Positions 57,268 through 64,000 of a stretch of DNA of 64,000 bases are shown in pieces. Each line of letters opens with the position of its first letter. The stretch's first letter is position 1. The position numbers and the translations under genes were made by a program. Source of the DNA: Dichotomocladium elegans (lineage: Eukaryota; Mucoromycota; Mucoromycetes; Mucorales; Lichtheimiaceae); the NCBI GenBank assembly GCA_025716815.1, contig JAIXMN010000005.1:1612001-1676000 (forward strand), given 5' to 3'. A model generated the notes under the pieces. That model was not told the DNA's origin and did no database searches. It worked only from the letters and a program-made list of their open reading frames with translations.

Positions 57268-60200
57268 ATGGTGGCCCAGCGAATTTTCACCGAATCCCAC
57301 TTGCCACGTTTTACCAAATCCACACCAAGCGTTGACCAAGTAGTCAACGTTGATACGTTTTACCGCTATTTATCCATCCTTGAAGAGTTTTGCGATCTTA
57401 AACGACAACTCGAGTCGAAAGGAAGGGAGTTCGCTGATGCATATATTCAGTTCAGTATTGCTCGGTATATCGACTTCTTAAGAAGCGCGTCGTATAAACC
57501 AGACGAGCCTATACCGATTGGTAAGAAAACCAAGGGCTGGATCAAATGAAGGAAGCAAAACAAAAAACTCAGCAAAGAAATGGAGGGAACTTCTCTCAGA
57601 TATTGCGTATGTATGGCACGCTCATATGCTCTCGCCGTACCGATACTATGAGGACATCACATATAACATCAGGGATTGCAAAATAACAGTTGCAGATGCA
57701 TTCCCCATTTATCCTTTGGTAATGAATATTACATAAGAAAATGCATCCTCTAATGTTAATCGCGTTCAGAGCGAAGAATACCTAAAAGCTACCAGTATCC
57801 CTTCTAAACCAATTTCAGACCTTTTTGTGAACCATATGACTGATCCAACGAAAAACACAAACACGGTGACCTGCCGAGGATGCAAGGACGTCCTTTTGCA
57901 TACATGGTATTTTATCCCTTCCCTGGCCCTCTCCTTTTCCTTAGGGCTTTCACACTGATCATCGAAACAGGGGTGAGTCGTACGAGTGGCGCATCAATCC
58001 AAATGTGGCCTTGGAATGTCATAATGTCACGTGCACCAAGCGTGACAATACACTTGATGATTTTGCCCTTCAGGAATTGTTAAACGATCTGCCGCGCGGA
58101 ATCATAAAGTACCATATATACTTTTCCCTCGAAGCTCCCGGTACAAGGGTTTATCGGCTTACCTCTGCATCTTTATTCTGTCCATATGATAGGGGCAACA
58201 CGCTCACTCCAAATGGCCTCGTAAAATCTGACCTGGACGACTATAAAGCAATTATCAGTGGTCTTTACACTCATGCCGGACCATCCATCAAAAAGGCAAA
58301 GACAATCAATGAAGTTACCTTCCTCTTACGGCGGTCAGCAGGCATTCTGGCAGATGGTACTGAATTAGACGACGTGGCAAGCGGTAAGTTTCAACGGGAT
58401 ATTTCGCCATCTTGAGCTCAACACTCTTTCTATCTGTTATGTAGACATTACTAAAATCATCAAGAGCACTTATGAGAATAATCCATCGATCTTTTCACTT
58501 GACCTCGTCCAGGCTGTCCGACGACTCGACAATTTCATGGACTTGGCAATAAGTAAGGATGATTTTCGCACACCGGATGGCCTTGTTCGCTCTGTGCGAC
58601 GGTACAATGACTACCTGCATCTGCGAAAACTTAAACAGCATCAAGATGCGCTTCCATCGCTGGATGTAGGCAAGTAAACTGCTCGCTATTGTACTTACCC
58701 CAAAAAGTTCAAGAGCGAGAGGACATGAAGGGCTATTGTACTAAAATGAAGACTCTTGGTGTTCTCTTTTTCCTGGTAGACATTGCTTGGCATGTCCACA
58801 TGCTTCACCCAAATAATTATCGGCATACTATGGAGGCGTTCTTGGGACATATTCCGGATCATGACAGTAATATCGGACCCTCTGACCTTGATGACCTTTT
58901 AGTATCCACTCGGAGAGGTTGGGAGAAGATATGGCGAGCTCAGATTCTTCAGGTAGTCCAAAAATCCTCAAAGAGAAAGAAGAAGGGGATGTGGATGGTA
59001 GCTTTGGTGGGCTATCGATAACGTTTTCGGATCTATTTTCCTCATAGGCTTCTGCTAAAGACGGCCGAGGTATAGCTGCAGCGCTAAAGAAGACCACAAA
59101 GCTGGATAAGCTTAAAATACCTGGGGGCAATAAGCCCGCAACACATCCCGAGAACAAATATAACAGCATTACCAATGACCATGATGACTCGCTCCGATAC
59201 GTGGCAGGAATGTACGAACTACCCGAAGATCTGAACCCTTCCGCCTTTGAGTAAGCAGAAACACAAAGTACAATGACGGAAACTGAGGGCGATATAAACT
59301 AACCATGTCGTACCATGGTGCTTCAGCCGACTTGCGGTGCCCGTCGTCAGTTATCACAATTGGCGTAAGCATACCTTAGCGCGGATTAATTGGGCAAGGG
59401 AGAAGAGAGAGTATAATGTTTGCTCATAAGAATCTGTGGCGACTCACCTAAGACAACTTTATTCAGGTACCACCCGCAAATACATTGTGGGCGGCATACC
59501 TGTATCGCAAACTGTGCCAAAAGAGACAGTTAATCGTAATCAAGAAATGATTTTACGGGAGATAAAGAATACAGGATACGGTTACATTGGGTATGTTCAG
59601 GACCAGTTCCGTTCGGAGAGCTTCTCCTATTGACACATGAGATTGTAAAAATCTAGCACAGTTTCACACAACGGTAAACAATACCGAAATTATGATGTCT
59701 CGCCAAGGCTAACCACATTTTGATCATCCGTCTACCAGTTCGGCGATGTCCTTATAAAGAACCGAAAAGGTAACAGGTTCATAAGCTTATTTTAAATGCG
59801 AGACAAGTCCAGCTAATTACTTTGTTTGAGATCTACATAGAATCAGTAAGTTGTGATTCTGAGCTAAAGTTTGGGGAACTTCATCTGTTGTTTAAACAGC
59901 ACGTGTCTTAAATAGAGGCAGTGCCAGTTATTCCAAGAGCACCCCCACTTCCACTCATGCCATGTAAGTCTTCGTTTTACGAAATACGAACTTCTCTTTT
60001 CTTAACCATGGTATAAATAGCGGCAGGTCGTATCGGACCAGGATCAACCATTTATGAGATCGATTTTAGGGCTTACAGCAGCCGGAGCGGTTATACGGGG
60101 AGATGGGGATCAAAAAGTGGTGGGACCATGTACCGCAAGTATTCGCGTAAACACCACGAATACGGCTGGACTTCAGACGGCATGGACTGGTACTCAGAAG

Positions 60201-60352
60201 AAGAGTGCATGTTCGTCCATCCCAACTATGGTGAGTTCCGTGGACTCTATTTTATCCGGACGAAGCCGCTGGAGCCATCTCCCGAGGATAGTCGCAGGGG
60301 ATCCAAGGTTTCCTGGTCCGATAGATCCGGCAGAGGTCTCGTCTCGTTCTAA
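57268..60352 (+). CDS. GRDP/DUF1399-like (glycine-rich-domain-containing) protein
   Basis: A protein of about 720 aa with two copies of the hallmark His-containing motif of the GRDP (DUF1399) family: PIDIAYVWHAHMLSPYRYYED, and LDVDIAWHVHMLHPNNYRH. Exons placed in phase are 57268-57520, 57600-57718, 57770-57906, 57971-58383, 58445-58669, 58780-58952, 59048-59250, 59327-59410 and 59453-59590. One to three small exons between 59650 and 59990 are not fixed, then the last exon, about 60023-60352. A Cys-pair segment CRGCKDVLLHTWGE...ALECHNVTC could bind metal. The intron after 58669 begins GC (GCAAGT), a GC-AG intron; the frame needs it. The C-terminus is rich in Gly/Ser/Arg/Tyr (YSSRSGYTGRWGSKSGG). 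Plant members affect stress responses; the fungal role is unknown. Confidence 0.8.
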
Positions 60353-60668
60353 GTCGAGAAATTCCTATAGCATTTGTTTCTGATTTTTGGTCGTGCAATG
60401 CGAATCAGAATTTTGTTTACATAACATAACTTGTATGCTTGGTAGAATTTGATATGCATTAAATGATGCCGTTGAAAGTGTTTTTTTGCTACTTATCATT
60501 TGCATCTGCTGTGAATCCACTTAATTGTAATCTGGCAGCAGCTCTATTTTCTATGAAACGCACCTGTCTGAATATCTGTGTTTCAAATCGAAACCGTAGT
60601 GAAAGAATCCCGTGCGTTCTTTTTTTCCGCCTCCCCCCTCTCCTTTTCTTTTCTTTGTACTTGACACT
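60353..60668. other. Intergenic, GRDP-like 3' end to ALY/REF start
   Basis: Both neighbours are on the plus strand. The interval holds the GRDP-like terminator and the ALY/REF promoter; a pyrimidine-rich run (TTTTTTCCGCCTCCCCCCTC, 60620-60639) ends 29 bp before the start codon. Confidence 0.45.
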
Positions 60669-61874
60669 ATGGATCTCGATTCCTCACTTGATGACATTAT
60701 CAAAAATCGGAAGCAGGCCAATCGCCAACAGAGCCAAAAGAAAGGGCAGAAGCAGCAAGCCAAAACAGCCAAAGGCAAGGGCCGGCAGCAGATCAATAAG
60801 GCCGGCGGCAACGCGGTGACGAACAAGAACAACAGCAACAAGCAAAATAGCGGAATCGGACGACGCAACGGTGCCCAGTCCCAAAAACAGCGTGGTAGTG
60901 GTAACCTGGGTGTAAAATCCAACGCAAAAGCGAAAATCAACAAACCTACACAGCGTAATGCTTCCAACATCAACGCGAGATTGGTAAATGGTGCTTTTCC
61001 TCCTTTACCCCATTTCTTCCACCCCTTGTCTCAATGTCTCTTCTGCAGACGAGAAAACTATTACTACATCACGTTCCTTTTGCGCATAGTGTTGCTATTC
61101 ATTGTTGGTTTTTTAACATCGTCCTTTTATTTTAAGCGAGGTGGTCTACAAACCAAGTCCAAACCGCAGCCGTTATCCCAACCCAAAATCGATCCTGCCA
61201 GTATTGTCATTACCAAAAAGGTGGGCCGCTCCGGTCGGAATCCTCCACAGCAGCAGGAGCCAGCCTTGTTCCGTGGTAGTTCTGCAGTCCACCTGAGCAA
61301 CAGCCCTGTAACACATCGAGGCATGTCAATCCGGGGCGCAGCCTACGGATCGTCGATAACAGACGGTTTTCGTGGAGGTGCAGGAGGTCTCAGCATTCGT
61401 GGCGAATCGGGCCCTGCCTCGGTTCTGATTAGCAATTTGGATCCAGGTGCAAATGCGGAGGACATTCGAGTAAGCTAACCCTTCCCCGAGAGAAATAGTA
61501 GCCCTCTTTCTTACGATGCTTGTTCAAATACTTTAGATGATTTGCTCTCAATTTGGACAAGTATCACAATGCGAAGTACTGCTCGACCGGGCCGGGCGAT
61601 CTCTTGGTGAGGCAGAAGTAGAGTTTATGCATCGAAGCGCCGCACTGGATTGCATAGCAAAGTTGGATAACGAAGTGGCTGATGGTAACCAGAACCGAGA
61701 AACGCAAACGGAGGAGAATGAGGATTGCTAATATGACATATATGAACTCTAGGACGTGTTGTCCGAGCTATACTTCGCAATCGACCTACGGGCATGCTCT
61801 CATCGAGCAGTTACATGAATCAGACTGTTCGCTCGGTCATTGCACCCACGCGCTCCGGATTTACATCGACTTAA
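60669..61874 (+). CDS. ALY/REF (Yra1-type) mRNA-export adaptor with one RRM
   Basis: 305-aa nuclear protein that would link spliced mRNA to the export receptor through the TREX complex. Four exons fit in phase: 60669-60983, 61137-61469, 61537-61684 and 61753-61874. The N-terminus MDLDSSLDDIIKNRK is the UAP56/Sub2-binding motif of ALY/Yra1. A basic Gln/Asn/Gly-rich region follows. The RRM runs from about residue 200: RNP2 VLISNLDP, helix NAEDIRMICSQFGQV, and RNP1-like GEAEVEFMHR, then DCIAKLDNEVADGRVVRAIL. The last exon gives a short tail ending TRSGFTST rather than a second Sub2-binding motif. The gene is convergent with SUMO. Confidence 0.88.
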
Positions 61875-62364
61875 GCTATACCACACATTTCATTTCTAGG
61901 TTTACTCTCTCTTTCTCCCCTCTGTATGCAAGATTTAACAGTCTAACATCCTCGTGTATCCAAATATACACGTTAACATACAACACGCATTCGCATAGGG
62001 AGTAGTTCATTGGGCTATCAGCCAATATAGCCGGGATAGTTGATAACTTGATCCTCCCGCTCATCGGAAGGAATGTCCATCTGCTGCGGATGAGACGACA
62101 CTTCCTTCCCAAATGTTTCGCTAAGTTCTAGAAGCATTCTTGGGGTAGTGAAAATAGACGCATTTACAATCTCGCCTCAGACGCACCTCAGCTTTGTCTG
62201 TGGGATACAGAGAGAGGAAAAGATGGAGCGCGGAAACCAGATTGACGCTCATCAAACACTCATAAACACACTCACGCACTAACCAATGTATGCTGGCAAA
62301 GAGGAACACATTTTGTTGGCTTTTGAGAGACGTGTTTTACGATAAGGAGTTGGAAGAAAAGAGT
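61875..62364. terminator. Shared 3' region between convergent ALY/REF (+) and SUMO (-) genes
   Basis: 490 bp between two stop codons in tail-to-tail genes, so both polyadenylation regions lie here. The exact signals cannot be fixed. No other gene seen. Confidence 0.5.
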
Positions 62365-62795
62365 TTATAGGACATAGCTGCCACCGATTTGTTCGACCAT
62401 GACATCAATCGTGTCGCCGTCCTCCATGGCAAGCTACAAGGGGAAGAAGATGAATGTTAGTGGAATTCAATGGCTCCTAAAGCATTTTATTTATACCGAT
62501 TGGGGAGTATCAGTAGCAAGGACGCGGTGACCGTCATAAAGGAAACGGACAGAGTCGTTGGACTTGCCCTGACGTTCGCAGTAGGCTTCCATCAGTTTCC
62601 GCAGAGGCGTGGTCTGCTTGATCTTGAAAAAGACTTCATTGCTATCCTAGAAGGAATGCTATCAATGTTCTTTCTTTTTTTTTGTCCTTGACCACTTTCT
62701 CCCGTTAATCAACGTACTCCCCCAACAACTTTGATGTTGATGTGCTCCGTGGTTCCAGTAGGTTCCTTTTTCTCAGGCTTCTTGTCTGCGTCCAT
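62365..62795 (-). CDS. SMT3: SUMO (Smt3/Pmt3)
   Basis: 98-aa precursor of the small ubiquitin-like modifier. Three exons fit in phase: 62795-62718, 62646-62497 and 62433-62365. The flexible N-terminus [18 protein letters not shown] leads into the fold: [45 protein letters not shown]. It closes with [18 protein letters not shown] and a four-residue tail SYVL that a SUMO protease would remove to expose the diglycine. The hydrophobic SIM-binding groove residues (IKV, FFKIK) and the charged QTTPL helix are present. There is no N-terminal psi-K-x-E site that is obvious beyond KKEP. The promoter contains a T15A10 junction 23 bp upstream of the ATG. Confidence 0.96.
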
Positions 62796-62817
62796 TGCGT
62801 GTGTGCGTGTTCGTGTG

Positions 62818-62842
62818 TTTTTTTTTTTTTTTAAAAAAAAAA
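62818..62842. repeat. Oligo(dT)-oligo(dA) junction T15A10 in the SUMO 5' region
   Basis: Fifteen T followed by ten A, then GAAAAC, ending 23-47 bp upstream of the SUMO start codon. It could keep the promoter free of nucleosomes. Confidence 0.8.
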
Positions 62843-63483
62843 GAAAACGGTGTAAGGTATTTTATGAACGTGTATACCCACGGCAGAAGCCAAGCTTAAA
62901 AGGAGAGAAAAAAATATCTTGGTACGTGTGTGCCCCACCTTTTTCGCCCAATCACAAAGCAAATCAGGGCCAATGGGCCCTGTCGTATGATGGCAGTCTG
63001 ACCCCATGTATGGATTTTTTTCTTTTAGCAAGCAAAAGAATTACCACATTATGGACAGAGACTATACAGTACTAGAAGAGAAGAAAGCTGCATACAAGGA
63101 ATCACCCGAGTAGAGATGGGGGTGGATGGAACTTAACATAGTTATCATAAGAAGTTCGTTTGCGTCTTCGATTTTTGCATGAACATCGCCCCGGCCAACA
63201 GTCCATCATTCTCCCTCGACGGACAAACCTACACTGTATATCTCTATGCCTGACGCTTGAATGAGAACGTTCTTTTTATGCCATCCTCCCCCTCCCACCC
63301 AACCCTTCCTCCTCTCTCTTTCTTTCGCAGTGTGGGCAATGCAAATCTAGGGTTCCAAGGAGTAAACGCATGTGTAACAGCCAAGCAGAAAAGATCCGCA
63401 GTCGCAACTCTCAGACACACACGGACACTCTCTTTCCTCCACCCGCTATCCCCATTTAAGAACCTCGTTTTTTCTCCATAACC
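62843..63483. promoter_or_regulatory. Divergent promoter region, SUMO (-) / partial gene (+)
   Basis: About 640 bp between two outward-facing genes. Pyrimidine-rich runs (CTCCTCTCTCTTTCTTTC) precede the plus-strand start. No further gene seen. Confidence 0.45.
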
Positions 63484-64000
63484 ATGGGTGGTGCCGATGA
63501 TGATGACGCTCTTGCGAGGCGTATAGCCAATCTCAATGACACTAAGCCAGTGATGCAAACGTAACGGTCTGGCCCACTTTGTTTTCTTCATTCTTGTTTT
63601 AATTGCCCTTCTTCACTAAGCTGACGCAACCACCTGGATCTAGCGATGAGGAGCTTGCGGATCGATTTGCACGTGTGTTCTCAACACAACCTGTAGCTAT
63701 GCGGAAGCCAAACAAGTACACTATTCCTGATGATGCGAATGCCTTGGAAGACGATGAGGTTTCCATATAAAAAGAAAAGAACTCGATCATAAACAATAGA
63801 AGCTTATCTATCGTAACGGGAATTATGCTCCGTGCTGCTATCTCTTTCTCTCTTTCTATTCCCAGGTAGAGAAGCTGCTGATGGAAGCTCAGTTGCTCGA
63901 TGACAATATCTACAGCGAACTGGATGGCAGCAAGCATGGAATAGAAGAAGTCTATGGGATACTGGACCATGGGCTCAGCAGTAGCAAAGATACATGTGCC
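63484..64000 (+). CDS. 5' part of an unidentified gene (cut by the window edge)
   Basis: The ATG at 63484 gives MGGADDDDALARRIANLND. The intron 63561-63643 (GTAACG...TCTAG) joins VMQT to DEELADRFARVFSTQP; the nearer AG at 63620 would give a stop. The intron 63759-63865 joins LEDDE to VEKLLMEAQLLDDN. The frame is still open at base 64000. The pattern of short acidic/Leu motifs (DEELADRFARVF, VEKLLMEA) resembles the N-terminal part of ZFYVE19/ANCHR-like proteins (abscission checkpoint), but no zinc finger is in view, so I leave it unnamed. Confidence 0.7.

Overview
The window is nuclear DNA from a filamentous fungus. The genes are intron-rich, with introns mostly 50-110 nt and GT-AG. The protein set best fits an early-diverging fungus of the Mucoromycota (Mucorales-like): an HSPA12-type Hsp70, a BuGZ/ZNF207 homologue, ARPC5, an animal-like lunapark, an FUBP-type three-KH protein, and Tc1/mariner plus Fanzor relics. 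This assignment is an inference; there is no rRNA or other marker in the window.

Layout. 1-9141 (-) is most of the giant lipid-transfer protein Csf1, running off the left edge. 9950-11439 (-) is a RAX1-like RGS/membrane protein. 12609-13326 (-) is ARPC5. 13890-16283 (+) is an HSPA12-like chaperone with a 14-nt microexon. 16.3-22.6 kb is gene-poor, with one small orphan gene (19282-19709, -), a perfect hairpin and a copy of a dispersed repeat (R1). 22656-23995 (-) is lunapark. 24.0-27.1 kb is empty. 27143-27616 (+) is a small coiled-coil ORF, and 27812-30702 (+) an FUBP-like RNA-binding protein.

From 31.7 to 36.3 kb lies a transposon graveyard: a pogo-like terminus, a broken Fanzor gene (RNA-guided nuclease, eukaryotic TnpB relative), a broken Tc1-like transposase in tail-to-tail orientation, and another R1 copy. 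37085-38056 (-) is an NT5C-type HAD phosphatase, 39653-41181 (-) BuGZ, 42739-43687 (-) a membrane-anchored basic protein, 45044-45376 (-) a possible small secreted protein, 45659-48203 (-) ATG7, and 49778-50476 (+) a Mig1/CreA-like C2H2 factor. 51-57.2 kb is a second relic zone with R1 and a second Fanzor fragment. 57268-60352 (+) is a GRDP/DUF1399-like protein, 60669-61874 (+) an ALY/REF (Yra1) mRNA-export adaptor, 62365-62795 (-) SUMO, and 63484-64000 (+) the start of another gene cut by the right edge.

The genes are ordinary eukaryotic housekeeping loci: ER and lipid traffic, actin nucleation, autophagy, sumoylation, mRNA processing and export, and spindle control. They do not form a cluster. 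The most notable content is the Fanzor/Tc1 relic pair and its second fragment. All exon coordinates come from reading splice sites by eye and checking phase; they were not tested against transcripts or databases.
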